A stretch of DNA of 64,000 nucleotides from Paraescarpia echinospica (Eukaryota > Annelida > Polychaeta > Sabellida > Siboglinidae): NCBI GenBank assembly GCA_020002185.1, contig JAHLWY010000214.1:1-64000 (forward strand), in the 5' to 3' direction. Below, one piece after another: positions 10,346-22,565 of this stretch. The translations under genes were made by a program, and so were the position numbers. Within the stretch, counting starts at the first letter, position 1; each line of letters begins with the position of its first letter. The notes beneath the pieces are model-generated. The model made no database searches. It had not been told where the DNA came from and saw nothing but the letters and a program-made list of their open reading frames with translations.

Positions 10346-12175
10346 ATACATTATTTTATTATTTGCATCTGCAATATCTTTGAGTAGATGCAGTATTGGT
10401 TGAATAGTAGAATGTTTGCACGAAACCCATATTGGTGTTTATACAAAATGTTATATTTTTTTAAGAACGTTATTAATCTAATGCATACAATTGTTTCCAT
10501 TATTTTATAAATCACGGTTAAAATAAGGTATATAATTGTTGAAAAGTTTATTGTTACCTGATTTGAAGACGGGAATGACTTTTCCAGTTTTTATTTTATT
10601 TTCAGGAACAATTCCCATGACAAAGGATTGGTTTAGTATATGCTGAAGCGGAGTGGCTACTTTATGTGTGGTCGCTTGCAGTACTTTACTGGATAGACCG
10701 TCGAAACTTTCAGTGCATTTAGTTTTAAGTTTTCGTACAATTATTTATATTTCTGTTGTCTGTGTTGGTTGCATAACAAATTTACCGGATAGTTTCCTCT
10801 TAGGTGTGTTTCAAATTGCATAACAGGAAGAGCTATTAAGTTGCTTATCGATTTACCTATTCCAACGAAAAAAATTAAAAATTATCCTGTAATTTGTTTT
10901 TAATTTGTTTTCTCTTGTCCGTTTATGATGAAGGTTTCAGGTAGTTTGGGTAATTATTTTTGTTTAGGTATTGTTTGTTGTAGTACATCCTATGTTTCTT
11001 TGTGCTTACGTTCTTTTAGCATTTCTGTATAATAAACACTTTTTGCTGCTCGTTTAATCTTATTAAAGACTTTACAATATTCTTTGTATTTGTTGATGAT
11101 TTCTGGATTAGGTCTGTTTAATTTCTTTCGAAGTAACTTTGATTAATTTAGAGATAAAATCAATATGCCTGAAGTAATCCATGGTTCTCGTTTATAGTAT
11201 TTTTTCTTAACTTTCACATATTTAATTGGACAAAATATTTCGAAAAGTGATTTGTATATTATCATAAAATTATCATCAGCTTTATTTGCATCGGCAGTGG
11301 ATAGTACTGTTGAGTAAACAGCCATACATAATAGATTTCTAAGTGATGCAATGTTTTTTTGAGGTCAACTGTCGTATCTGCCTATATATTAATTTTTGTG
11401 GACGACGTGTACCATAAATTATATGAAATATTCCAAAATGATCGGGTAAATCAGTTATTATAATCCCCGATTCATAACTAGGATGAGTATGATTTTAATA
11501 TAAGTGGTCTAGAAGTGTTGCCGAATATGATGTTATTCGTGTTGGTTTGGTTATATGCGGAATAAATCCTTGGGATATTACATTATCTATGAAGTTATTG
11601 TATTTTTGATGGGTCATAAAGTTTAGCGAATTAATGTTATAGTCGCCCATTAAATAAGCAGTTTTATTTTCATTTGATATTTTATCCTGTAGTTCTGTTA
11701 TTTTACTAATAAACATTATGGATATCTGCACGAGGAGCTGAGTTAGAACGATAAATTACACCTACTATAAAAGGTTTATTACGATTACCTTGAACTTAAA
11801 AAATTATATATTAAAAAACATGGGGAATAAATATAGAGAGATCTTCACGTTTAGAGTAGATGAAGCTTTCGTTAATATATATTCCAACTCCACCATGCCC
11901 ATCATCATTTTTAATCTTGTATTAAATATAGAGAGATCTTCAGGTTTAGAGTAGATGAAGCTTTCGTTAATATATATTCCAACTCCACCCATCATCATTT
12001 TTAATCTTGTATTAAAAAATAAACTGTGGTAGCCACTTATTTTGTATTGCTGGAAATCACGAATTCTAAATATTTATGTTAAGCCAATTAAATAAAGTTT
12101 GAGGCCATCTGAAGATAAGCTAAAAAGTACTTCTTGCACAGAATCCCAGTGTGCCTCTAACATTGATAACATGTA
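10346..12175 (-). mobile_element. Jockey/CR1-superfamily LINE remnant (endonuclease plus start of RT)
   Basis: On the minus strand, endonuclease pieces run from about 12150: GVGIYINESFIYS (twice, because of a tandem duplication), then at 11731-11495 YLMGDYNINSLNF and ITKPTRITSYSATLLDHLY. These are the EEP metal-binding and catalytic blocks. The linker at 11325-11143 has REPWITSGIL. Between about 11050 and 10400, in several frames, comes the start of an RT domain with a recognisable GKVIPVFKSG. The element is cut at 10346 by the RTE copy, so the rest of RT is absent. It carries many stops. It differs from the other LINE families in the window. Confidence 0.7.
11827..12013. repeat. Tandem duplication, about 98 bp, inside the LINE endonuclease
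   Basis: AAATATAGAGAGATCTTCA plus the following 80 bases occurs at 11827 and again at 11925 with few differences, duplicating the GVGIYI block of the endonuclease. Confidence 0.8.
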
Positions 12176-12649
12176 AAATATGTTAAAACTGTTGAACCAT
12201 TCAGTAATTGCATGGCAAGCACACATGTTAACATTGTTTAATTCACCTGTCACTGTTTATAATAAATCTCACTTATTATTTTCAGGAAATAAAATAATAT
12301 TTTGTGTTCAACATAAAATGTTTGTAAAACACAAAACATTACTATATGTATTGTATCTTAGCTATGATGAATTGCCTCTGATAAACAATATTAAAATGCA
12401 CAAGTATTTACACAAACCAATAGTAGTAATAAAAACCCCACTTGCTGTCAATACTGAATTCAAGGTAATCCTATTTAAGTAAATATCGCATATTTTATTT
12501 ACTTTATTTCAAAATATTATTGAAATATGAATTATGATCTATCCCCATGTCTTAAGTCAACTATAAAGTGGCGCCACCTACCGTAGTTTACGGTGGAAAT
12601 AATAAATACGTTCAAAAACGAGTGAATATCTTGTTCATTTTGATCGATA
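12176..12649. other. Unassigned spacer
   Basis: The frame 12180-12482 has AT-biased composition and no motif. Nothing else seen. Confidence 0.35.
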
Positions 12650-14210
12650 AAAGATAGGAAAGTTGATCGAGCAAGTCTTCCTCAAACGCGTGAATCTGCA
12701 CATGGCAACGAATAAGCTGCATGATGAAAGGCAATCGGCTTATAGACAACATCATTCTACTGAAACAGCTCTGATGAAAGTACAACACGATATCGTGCGC
12801 AACCTTGACTCGGGACGTTGTGTCATGCTGGTTCTTCTCGACACGAGTGCAGCATTCGACACGATCAACATTGACGAATTGTTGAACACTCCGGTTTCAC
12901 GACTTAACATTTGTGGTATGACAATTGACTGGTTTAGATCATACTTGACCGGCATATCTAAATGTGTCACGATTGGTTCGTCTTCTTCGAACGCAATCCC
13001 CATCTACTACGGTGTACCTCAGGGTTCAGTACTTGGACCAGTGATGTTCAACGCATATACGACACCCATTGCTGACATCTGCAAGAAACATCATGTGCTT
13101 TACCACCGATTCGCTGATGACATCCAGCTATATGTCAGCTGTAACCCTATAGTGTCTGACGAACTGGAAAACGCTAAACAGCTGCTCATCCAGTGCATCG
13201 CCGAGATTAGAGCCTGGATGCTGATGCATCAACTTAAACTCAACAATGATAAAAATTAATTTATCGTGCTGCAGTCACCGCACAATCTACGTGTTTATGG
13301 CAGCCCCAGCTTGGAACTACCTGGACTTACCTTGCAATCAACAGATGCAGCGAGAAATCTAGGCTGCTACTTCGACCGACACATGCAGTTAGACCGCCTC
13401 GTCTCCAGCTAATGTTCTTCGGCCTACTACAATCTACGCCTGATCGGCAGAATTCGTCACCTGCTGACGCGAGACGCATGCCATGCAGCAGTACGCTGTC
13501 TCGTGCTAAATCGCATCGACTACGGCAATGATCTACTCGGTGGAATGAACAATGGACAGACCGACCGACTTCAACGAGCGCAGAACTCAGCCGCTCGCCT
13601 CATCAACCGCGTCAGACGGCGAGATCACATCACACCAATTCTGCAATCATTGCATTGGCTGCCGATCAGAATGAGAATTGCTTTCAAGATATGTACTTAC
13701 ATATTTAAGATCCTGCATGGCTTAGCCCCGAACTACCTCAACTGTGCGATAGTTCGCAAAGCGCCCACTCGTGCATTGCGATCGGCGAGTGACGCAACGC
13801 TTCTCGCGATGACGGTGTCTAAGAGAACTATCGGACGGGGCAGCTTTGCAGTGACAGGCTCACATATGTGGAATAGCTTGCCAAAGTGTGTGCGATCGGT
13901 TGGAACATTGACGGCTTTCCGGAAACAACATAAAACCCATCTATTTCGCCTGCACTACATGCCTTGATGCAAGCACTGCTACCACACCTAAATGACACTG
14001 GTTTCTATTTTAGAGTATTGATTGGTTTTTAATTTCATTGTTTGAAATTGTATTTTTACACCCTAATTTATTTATTTTTATTCATGTATGTTTTTTAGCT
14101 GATTTATTTAATTTACTTATATTTTCACATTTAGTCAACACTTCATTTTAGTATGTGAAGCGCTTTGATTAGTATTTACTTACTAAAAAAAGTGCTATAT
14201 TAAAAAACGG
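12650..14210 (+). mobile_element. L2/CR1-like LINE, 5' truncated
   Basis: The reverse transcriptase frame 12663-13967 is one continuous frame broken only by TAA at 13257-13259 and a second TAA near 13410. It contains HHSTETALMKVQHD, LVLLDTSAAFDTI (first catalytic Asp), YYGVPQGSVLGP and HRFADDIQLY (catalytic Asp pair). The C-terminal part has LHWLPIRMRIAFKI and SFAVTGSHMWNSLP, typical of the L2/CR1 thumb and tail. The 3' UTR ends near 14210 with GTGAAGCGCTTTGATT and AAAGTGCTATATTAAAAA, like L2/CR1 tails. Endonuclease is missing. With two nonsense codons and intact active-site residues, this is among the younger copies in the window. Confidence 0.85.
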
Positions 14211-14375
14211 AATTATTTTTATCGACTAAATGTAATTGTTTGATAACGTGACAAGTGTATATGTGTAGAATATGTGTTGTAGATATATGATGTGAAGTTT
14301 GGTGACTGTAGGTGACCGCTATCATGTTTTTTTTTAGGTGCGGGCCTAAACTGCAAAAGTACCACTTTTTGTACT

Positions 14376-14870
14376 CAGCCCGGACCTCATAATAAGCAGT
14401 TATTTATACTAGACACATGCATAATTACCTTCATCGACATGATCTGCGTGCTGACGAGTCGCAGCCGTTTTCTGAAAGCAGACACTCCTTTCTGAACCAA
14501 AAAATCAACTTGGCACTTTCCACGTCGCCAGTCAGTTACGTATCTGCTTGTTAGTCGCGTCTGCATTTTTACTTCCCGCGCGTCTTCTTTATCATGCTTA
14601 CGGTCACCAGAACGCTCTTGTCTATCTTGCAATACTGGCCCTTGTCTTTGCGGTTAAAAGCGATATCCAGCTACTTCTGAATCCATTTGATCAGACGAAG
14701 AATCAGAACCGTAACGACACGCCATCTTGTATAAACTCAGTGGGTAACATCGTACAGCGCCACCTGACGTTTTTTTGGAAACACTAGTACACACACAATC
14801 TAAAAAAGTACGCAACATTGCCTACGTCATTTTCTGTTCAACAATGGCGCGATTCATGATATTCGATAGA
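14376..14870 (-). pseudogene. P2X7-tail-like zinc-domain fragment, copy 1
   Basis: On the minus strand a frame near 14632-14387 has QERSGDRKHDKEDAREV and TSRYVTDW, then RRGKC where the second copy at 49.8 kb has WCRCGKC. An acidic/basic stretch followed by a W-C-x-C-x-x-C cluster resembles the P2X7 intracellular (ballast) domain, which is widespread in invertebrate proteins, some linked to mobile elements. Here the cysteine cluster is damaged by a short deletion. The segment starts with CAGCCCGGACCTCATAATAA and is shared with 49635-50030, but contains about 100 extra bases (14707-14808) absent there. The function of the original protein is unknown. Confidence 0.4.
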
Positions 14871-14879
14871 GGGTGTGTT

Positions 14880-15005
14880 CAAATATGTTTTACTAGTAAA
14901 CCACTGACGTTAAAAATATTATTATAGTTGGAAATAGTTAGTTTGCATTAACTCTTTTAGTTGCTTAATACCCAAAAATGCCCCAACGTTTCCCTTTAAC
15001 ATTCA
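14880..15005. repeat. Dispersed repeat, inverted partner at 38.41-38.53 kb
   Basis: TACTAGTAAACCACTGACGT, then TTGGAAATAGTTAGTTTGCA, then TTAACTCTTTTAGTT matches the reverse complement of 38415-38530 closely. It lies directly beyond the P2X7-like fragment. Confidence 0.75.
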
Positions 15006-15094
15006 TGGTCATATTCACGATCAGCATATGTAACAAGGGTATGCTCTGAAGGTTTCACCAGATGTAGTAGGGTGTCTTAAGATTGATATAAGTA

Positions 15095-15320
15095 AATTAA
15101 AGTGCAATACACATGATAAGGCACAACAGTTTAATTGGTACCAAGTGTTTTATTGGAATGTACGAATATGGAAGACAGGAGTGTGAAGGTGAAGAGGAAT
15201 ACGTCAATTTTATTATGTATCAAAAGTACTGTTTTTTCTTTACAATGTTAACATACCAAACATTCGGAAAAACATGTTCAATTAAAAAGCATGTAAATTT
15301 GTATTAAAACAATTTGTATG
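15095..15320 (+). repeat. Dispersed repeat shared with 63.03-63.24 kb
   Basis: About 215 bases with GGAAGACAGGAGTGTGAAGG, GTGAAGAGGAATACGTCAAT and AAAAACATGTTCAATTAAAA match 63030-63240 at roughly 80% identity in the same orientation. The open frame 15113-15307 is not kept in the second copy, so it is probably non-coding. Confidence 0.75.
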
Positions 15321-15789
15321 GAAAAAGAAACCTATTGTCTAATATAATCATCAAGTGATTTTCTTCCTAACTACTTTGAATACAGATTGCAAAGTCACTG
15401 ATATAGTAAATAAATAAGTTAACAAACATCATTACCACATCTCAGAAAGTAATACGACAAACCCTTAACACTGATAATATGTTTCTTACATTTTGTTCAA
15501 TGTAGACAAGCATCTATATATAACTATATTTAAGTATGTGGCGCTTTTTGTCCATTGAGTCTGTTATGTGTTATGTATAATTGTTTATGAATTTCTAAAT
15601 TTGGTATCGTAAATCTTACCAAAATGCATCTAATAAACAATTGCTTGAGTATAAATATTACAAGTTGGCCAAAGTGAACGAGCACAACAGTTTACGATTG
15701 TAAAAAGAGCGATCTTTTGCTGGCCGTTTCCCAGTTTCTAAAAGGCAAACATAAGTTGTAAGCAAAGACTTTCCCTTCTGAGGTCGGTG

Positions 15790-16362
15790 TTAAACAAGAA
15801 TTTCGTTGATGTTTGTGGAACAAAGTGTTTTGTAGGCTTTGTGTAATCTAGGCAAATATTGCACTTGTATATAACCAATAGACTGAGAGACACCATCAAT
15901 ATCTACTTTAATGAGAATATCATTCTTGTCCAATACATGTTCTAGCTCTGGTTCCAAAAAGACTGTAAGGACTCCCATATTGTCGCCAAACGTACGGACT
16001 TTCTGGAGTAGCAGCTGAAAGTAATCAGACGACCTGCCAGCACAACTGACGACTATATTGTGGACTTCTTCCTCCTCACACTCTACGTCGGACTCATCGT
16101 ATCTGCCCGAATGATCATGGGACAAGTTTCTAGTTCCGGGTTCACATGTACTCGACGACCCAACAGAAAATTCAAGCAATATGCTTCTGCATATCTCGAA
16201 ACAATTGCATCGAGTCTTAATGTCATGAAAATAAGCACCACGAATTACATGTAAATTCGATGGAAGACTTGCTGAAGCATATGCGCATGGTCCTGCTGTA
16301 GGAGGGATCGCCACCATTACGGCAATCAGTTGCGCTTCCATCATCTGGCCGTCTTCTTCCGC
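15790..16362 (-). CDS. Unknown-protein terminal exon
   Basis: The minus-strand frame begins at a good 3' splice site (TTTATTTATTGTAG just above 16362) with EEDGQMMEAQLIAVM and runs about 190 codons to a stop at 15790. The frame formally continues upstream into the 51-bp minisatellite, but the splice acceptor argues that the repeat is intronic. The protein has an acidic stretch SDVECEEEE and a C-terminal part with LEPELEHVLDKNDILIKVD. I recognise no domain, signal peptide or membrane segment. A second copy at 25676-26095 keeps the acceptor and the start of the frame but has stops, so copy A is the better preserved one. It lies on the same strand as, and downstream of, the zinc-finger exon, so it could belong to the same transcription unit. 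Confidence 0.45.
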   Translation of the reverse strand, partial: AEEDGQMMEAQLIAVMVAIPPTAGPCAYASASLPSNLHVIRGAYFHDIKTRCNCFEICRSILLEFSVGSSSTCEPGTRNLSHDHSGRYDESDVECEEEEVHNIVVSCAGRSSDYFQLLLQKVRTFGDNMGVLTVFLEPELEHVLDKNDILIKVDIDGVSQSIGYIQVQYLPRLHKAYKTLCSTNINEILV

Positions 16363-16429
16363 TACAATAAATAAATAATTTGCTATACCAAAAACTACGT
16401 AATTGTTGATTTTTGTGATAGTGGTCATT

Positions 16430-16860
16430 GACAGTATTAATGTACTGTCATACGTGCACTGCGATGTGTTGTCACCAATTGACAATGGCAATTTATTGTC
16501 ATTCATTTCATCACCAACAGACACTGACAATTTCATATGTCCACTGCAATGTGTTGTCACCAAATAGCAGTGATAATGTACTGTCATACGTGCACTGCAA
16601 TGTGCTGTCACCAACAGACAGGCATAATATACTGTCATACGTCCACTGCAATGTGTTGTCACCAACTGACAGTGATAATATACAGTCATACGTGCACTGC
16701 ACTGTGCTGTCACCAACTGACAGGGATAATGTATTATCATACGTCCACTACAGCGTGTTGTCACCTATTAACAATGGTAATAATTACCATAAATTATTTA
16801 TTTTCATTCATCTACTAATGTGTTTTGTCACAAATTGACAGTGATAATTTAATATGAAAT
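16430..16860. repeat. 51-bp minisatellite, copy A
   Basis: About eight units of CATACGTGCACTGCAATGTG followed by CTGTCACCAACTGACAGTGA. It lies just upstream of the acceptor of the unknown-protein exon. Frames are open in several phases on both strands because the unit is 17 codons long. Confidence 0.85.
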
Positions 16861-19800
16861 GCTTACGGCAATGTCCTGCCACCAATTTCTACCCCGGGTA
16901 TGAATGAATCAGGATTTGGTCATATTATTATGCATTAGGCAAAACAATGAAAGCCTTAGATACCAGTCAGCAGTGGAGGGATGATTTACTTGTACATAGA
17001 TTAATTAATGCAAGTCTTGTTTTTGTTGACATATATTAAACCACATAACTAGATATTAAACATTATAATAACACACATTATTATAATGTATTATTTAAAC
17101 AATATATAAGACAGCATAACAATATAATGTACACAACAAAATGAAACATCATCACATATTATTTATATAATTTCACTTACATGATGTCATATACAAATAA
17201 AACCTGTTGTATATTTGTGGGTAACACCTCCTCCTTTTTACTATATGCCCGTAAAAAGGATACATTTTTTTTATAAGAAATCTCGAACCCAAACTTGTCA
17301 TGCAGTGTACTGCTTGATTATTTCATGTCATGCTTTAGGTGCCATTAACACTCACGGTGTAGGGCTGTAGTAATTACATAAATCAACCACTTGATTGTTA
17401 AGATGATCTAATATGTGGTGGCCATCATCCAAAACACTTACTATTAATTCATAAGGGCATACGCCTCAAGTTATCATAAATCTTGCACAACAGTTTACAA
17501 TTGTAAGTTTTCAGTATTATTCCATTCTCATTTACATTTATGTCTTTTATACATTATACGTTCAAAAAACGTGCATGTTGAATAAATCGTGTAGTTGTTG
17601 AAGCCATGATGTAAACCCGTTTCTGACTCTGTACAAAATATACTGTAGATAGAATGTATGCCTAATCCAGTGGTTCTCACACTTGTTTGTGCCATTACTG
17701 TTACAGTTCAGTTTAGACATTCACCACAGGACCTGAATGTTGCTGGAGTCCCAGAAACTATGTCTGAACACTACCATTGTCATTAGGTGTAGGTGGCTGT
17801 GGGACATTGAATGGGCCATTTTGTACCTGCCTATATTCAGTGTTTCACAGAATCGTCTTACAAACTCTGAGTTATAATATGATTTCCAACATGACAAAGA
17901 TACCAAAATAAATCTTGCGCCTCCAATTTTACAAACGATGGGTTTGAATTTTTCAAAAAGAAATCTGTTATCAGAATTTCCATTGGAGTTAAAAGTTCGA
18001 ATATTTAAGCAGCAAAACATATCAATGAGGCAGATCAATTGTAATTCTCATCCATGTTCTGCCCAAGTTGAGAGAAGTTTCATTTTGTTTGTGATACCGG
18101 TAAAAGCTAGAGTTCCTCTCTGATGGCGGCAACATATCCTCTGTACTTGTCAATTAGTCGTTTTCTGTGTAGAATAGAAATATATTATGAACAGAGTTCG
18201 TGTCCCTTCACAGATTATTAAAAGGGTGCGAATTCAGGGCATTTGTTTAAAGTAGATATCGTGTTCCCAAACTCCCACCTTTCAACTTCAAGATAGTATC
18301 CGTTGCAATAGAAATTTCAGTTTTTGAAAACTTCTTCAAAACATGATTAATCATGCCTTACGCAAAAAATACAACCAGCTGATTCCCAATTACACAATGA
18401 CAATGCCATCAAAGCATCGAAGAATGAAACGTGCGCTAATCACGCTTTTATGTATAAATATGAACACGACGGAAGAGAAAGGTTGTCATAGTTGCTTTAA
18501 ACACAATATAAATAAAGTAAATCTGGTAAGTCTTCTTTGTCATTGCATACAAAGAGGAAGGTTGCCGTCGAATAGAGACGATAAAACGACGATTCTAACC
18601 CGTTCGCATGCGTTGTCTGAATGAGGCCGGCTTCCGGTCAATCACTAATAGGATTTAATTTTTGCGTATGCGCGGAGACTGGCTACCTCCTCTGATTTTC
18701 CCCTGTTATAGAACTCAAGACAGAGCGAATGTCTGTATAGAATCTGAGTAGTTCCCCAGGGACTTGTTTTTTATTCTATACAAGCCACAAAAAGAAACTG
18801 TGCATGATACACATGTCATTATATTGTTAAAAAAAGTGGTATAAACTTTCCACACAAAAGTGTGATCTAAGTGTAACATTTATGTCATTATTTTCACGTG
18901 ACAATAACACGATGGCTTTAATGTTTATGCCTAGTCTTTAGCGTCAAAGTTTCAGCGGCAAACTTGAAAGTCACAATATTAATAACGGGTGTGTCCTCCA
19001 TCTGCGTTGATTACTACAGTGCATCGGCACCTCGTTGATGAAATAAGGTGGGTATGGAACATTTGTGGAATGTTAGGCTTGTGCTTCGTGTGTTTTCCAG
19101 TTGGTTGTACCAGCAGCTCTCCAAACGTCATCTTTGTGTAGCCATGCCTGTTGCGTGAGACGTTACAGGCGCATTTTCTTGGTTTTTACACAATGACGTT
19201 GCCTGACCTTGCATTATGTAACTTTCCAATGAAAGTATAATATAGTCTACTTGTTCCTGTTTTATGTTAATCGACTTTGAGCAAAATCAATCCATTGCAT
19301 TACATTTCGGTACCCCCCTTCCTATGCACAGTTTCTATTTGTTGCTAGTACATATTTTCAGCTGTGAATACTGTCGTTGGTTTCCCAATGTAGTATTTCG
19401 TATTTTCAATATAAATGCTGTACACTCGTTGCATATCGCACAGGTGTATCCAGATAGCCCGAGGTGCACGTGTCCCTAGACCTTTATAATTTGACCAGTC
19501 AGTAGACTTTTTTCAATGTGCCGCCATAGTGCCTCCTAATCTTTTCGAATGTGTTCCTTTCAAGGTAAAAATAAGCTGAAGTTACGGAGGGACGGCGGCG
19601 AAAAAATCAAAAGCGAAATATATATTTATGTAAAGATGTTCCCGTTTATGTGGATACTAAGTTGTTCGAAACATAAAATGCAATATGCTCGTAATCAGTA
19701 ACCTAACAATAGCACGACCCCCGAACGTCTGACGAATTCTTCGACAAAACGGCACCTATATCATGGACTTGGCAATATGGAGAAGACGTTGACTGAATAA

Positions 19801-20858
19801 TGATTATGTCTACCCTCGTATCAATAGCATAGCAAGACACATATCATTTAATAATTCAAAACTGTCGTGGCTAGGGCCTATCAATGAACAAACAATGAGT
19901 ATCTGCGAGCACGCCATGATGTTTAAATACATGTAGTGATGTAGTTTGTATTCTAACATTTGGTAAACATTACTGTCGCGACTAACAATTACCTACGAAG
20001 CATCATTTTGCTAGAAGTGATAATAACATTGAAGGTATGTTTGAGCCGGTTTTTATTGTTACCCCCAGAACCCTAAAAGACATACATAATTTGGTATATT
20101 TCGAGCATTATCATTCAAACATTGACAGCTAAACAAGCTAACGTACACCCCCACCTCCGCGTAACGCTTCGTCACGTCGACCCGTAGATCTACAACCCAA
20201 CTCCAAGAGTGGCCTGGGATATATGGTTGACCGCAACGGTGTCGCTGTATAATGACATACTTGTCTCTTCATGTTGTCGACAATTTTACGAGCAGCTACA
20301 ATTGAATAGGTTCGAACGGGTTGTCGAAAACACAAATTTATTCTGGTGGGCCTATGCACTAAAGATTAGCCTGCTTGACAACCTTGTCCACGAAACTCTT
20401 GCCTATAGTAAGATATGAAAAATCAGGTTGTTCATGTCAAGTTTTCCAGGTGTTACATGGACAGAACATATCCATAGAAGCATTTTTATTGTGAAAATCA
20501 CATTCCCGAACACTGTTGTCTGTATGTGTTACATTTGAAACATTTCACATCGGTACAATTACCCACAAACAACAAACATATTTAACATAACATTTCTGAT
20601 CTGTTGTCCACACGCATCACTCCTTAAATGTGATATGCGAATGTCAACTTGTTTTTCCTGAACCATTCTATAAATATGACTGAGCCCAACATATGTTATA
20701 TCTCAATCATTTGCTAACATTGCGAGTGCGCATGTCCGACTTAAAATTGCCACTTGTTGTGAACTGGAAGCCACACGTATCACTTTGGCTCTGGTTCATT
20801 ATGAGAACAGCCACGTGATTTCAAATCGACACAGTATGCAAACTGTGTCCCGCAGATA
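16861..20858. other. Non-coding part of duplication copy A
   Basis: No gene is supported. The plus-strand frame 18343-18624 contains NTTEEKGCH and ends GRLPVNH after a stop. The same frame is recognisable in copy B at 27395-27583 (DTTEEKYYH to GRLPVDQ), so a short conserved exon is possible but unproven. The rest is AT-rich and alignable to copy B. Confidence 0.45.
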
Positions 20859-21034
20859 TCACCTGCGGATACGGACATGCGTCTTCAGATTTCCACTGTC
20901 TGAGAACCGTGCACCACATGTATCACATTTGTTAGGTTTCTCTCCGGTGTGGATACGGACATGCTTCTTCAAATTTCCACTTTGTGAGAAGTACGTTCCA
21001 CAGGTATCACATTTGTAAGGTTTCTCCCGCTGTG
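20859..21034 (-). pseudogene. C2H2 zinc-finger gene fragment, truncated
   Basis: On the minus strand the fragment reads [19 protein letters not shown], then [12 protein letters not shown], then [16 protein letters not shown] and KTHVRIRR before TGA at 20861-20859. That is two C2H2 units, the second lacking its last His (HVRIR). It aligns with the C-terminal fingers at about 33900-34090. The upstream fingers are missing because an LTR begins at 21039. It would not make a working DNA-binding protein. Confidence 0.85.
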
Positions 21035-21114
21035 GGTGTCACGGATTAGCGAGGTCTCTACTAGCTCATCGTCTGGTTTCTCATTCTCCCATAACTCTCT
21101 AAGAATAATCATAT

Positions 21115-22565
21115 CATTGACCTAAAGAAAGCCTTTGACACTGTTGATCATGATATACTTATTAAAAAATTACACTTCTATGGTGTGCGTGGTGTCGCAC
21201 AAAAATGGATACAGAGTTATTTAGAAAATAGAAAGCAATTCGTCAATTTTAATAATTGTGATTCAGAAATACTAAATGTATCGTGTGGTGTTCCACAGGG
21301 TTCCATTTTGGGACCAAAGTTATTTATCATGTACATTAATGACATTTGTAAAGTATCAAAGGTGTTTAAGTTTATTTTATTTGCCGATGATACAAACATA
21401 TTATGTTCTGATAGGGACTTAAATGAACTTGTTCGGATGATAAATAATGGACTAGAGCAACTCCAGGTGTGGTTTTCTGTTAATCGTTTATCTCTTAATG
21501 TAACTAAAACAAATTATATGATTTTTGGAAATCGAAAGTTGACTGCTGATATTTCAATAAAAATAAATAAAGAAATAATCAATAGACTAAATGCCATAAA
21601 ATTTTTAGGTGTAATGATTGATGACAAGTTAAACTGGAAAAATCATATTTTTTCAGTACGATCTAAACTGTCAAAGAGTTGTGCTATTATGTACAGAGCC
21701 AGTTTCTTGATTAATAAGCGTGGTATGTATATTTTGTACTATTCTCTTTTCATGCCTTATGTTATGTATTGTGCAGAAGTATGGGGTAACACATATGTTA
21801 CAAATGTTCAATGTTTAGTTTTATTACTAAAAAGGGTTGTAAGATTACTTAGTGGTGCCAAGAGACTTGATCATACAAATATACTATTTTACAATCTGCA
21901 TATTCTTAAAGTACCAGACTTAATCAAACTAAAAACTGCTGTAATAATGTTTAAGGCATTTTACTATTTGTTACCAATGAATGTACAACAGTTGTTCAGA
22001 ATATATGAATCAGTTTATTCAACCAGACATCAATGTAAGTTTACACAAAACTATGCACGTACCAGTCTGAAGAGTATGTGTATTTCTGTTAAAGGAGTAA
22101 AACTTTGGAATTCCCTGGACAGTTCATTGATTAGCTGTATAAATGTTCACCAGTTTAAAAAGCAGTACACAGATAAAATATTGAATAGCTATATGTTAGA
22201 GTCGTAACCAATTCTTGCAGATTATGTAACATCAATAAGACAAATTAAATGACCATTCAACTGAATGCAAACATTGCATAGTGTTGTTCAAGAAATGTTC
22301 CAGTAGTTTAGTTGGGTTTTTTTTATTTTTTTATTTATATTAAACTAATATAATTATACAATGGTGTTGTTGCACTTTGAATTTTTGTTCTTGCACTCTC
22401 ATTCTAAATATATTATGATGTAAAAAAGCTATTAAAAGGGTAAACATTATAAGTATTGCACTTCTTTTTACCCTTTTTTCAACAGATTGTATTTAATTAT
22501 ATATGCACTGTATAACTAGGTGATGTAAATGTTGTTGAAATAAATTCATTCATTCATTCATTCAT
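21115..22565 (+). mobile_element. LINE with (ATTC)n tail, 5' truncated, nearly intact RT
   Basis: Starts in the middle of RT with LKKAFDTVDHDIL (about 21120). The frame 21185-22207 (340 codons) contains CGVPQGSILGPKLF and KFILFADDTNIL (catalytic Asp pair), then YMIFGNRK and IKFLGVMIDDKLNW of the thumb, and ends normally at 22205-22207. After a 3' UTR comes a repeated ATTC tail at 22540-22565. No stop interrupts the frame, so this copy is young, but it lacks endonuclease and the first part of RT. It sits inside the gypsy element. Confidence 0.85.

Larger units (their letters stand above)
15540..21038. repeat. Segmental duplication, copy A
   Basis: Collinear with 25326-34090. Matching landmarks, A to B: TGTGGCGCTTTTTGTC / TGTGGTGCGTTTTGTC (15538 / 25325); the coding exon (15790-16362 / 25676-26095); the 51-bp minisatellite (16430 / 26150); ACGACGGAAGAGAAA (18468 / 27402); CATTTTCAGCTGTGAATA (19356 / 27690); ATCTGCGAGCACGCCATG (19902 / 32140); and the zinc-finger exon (20859 / 33872). 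Overall identity appears to be 75-85%. The right end is cut inside the zinc-finger exon by a gypsy LTR. Confidence 0.85.
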
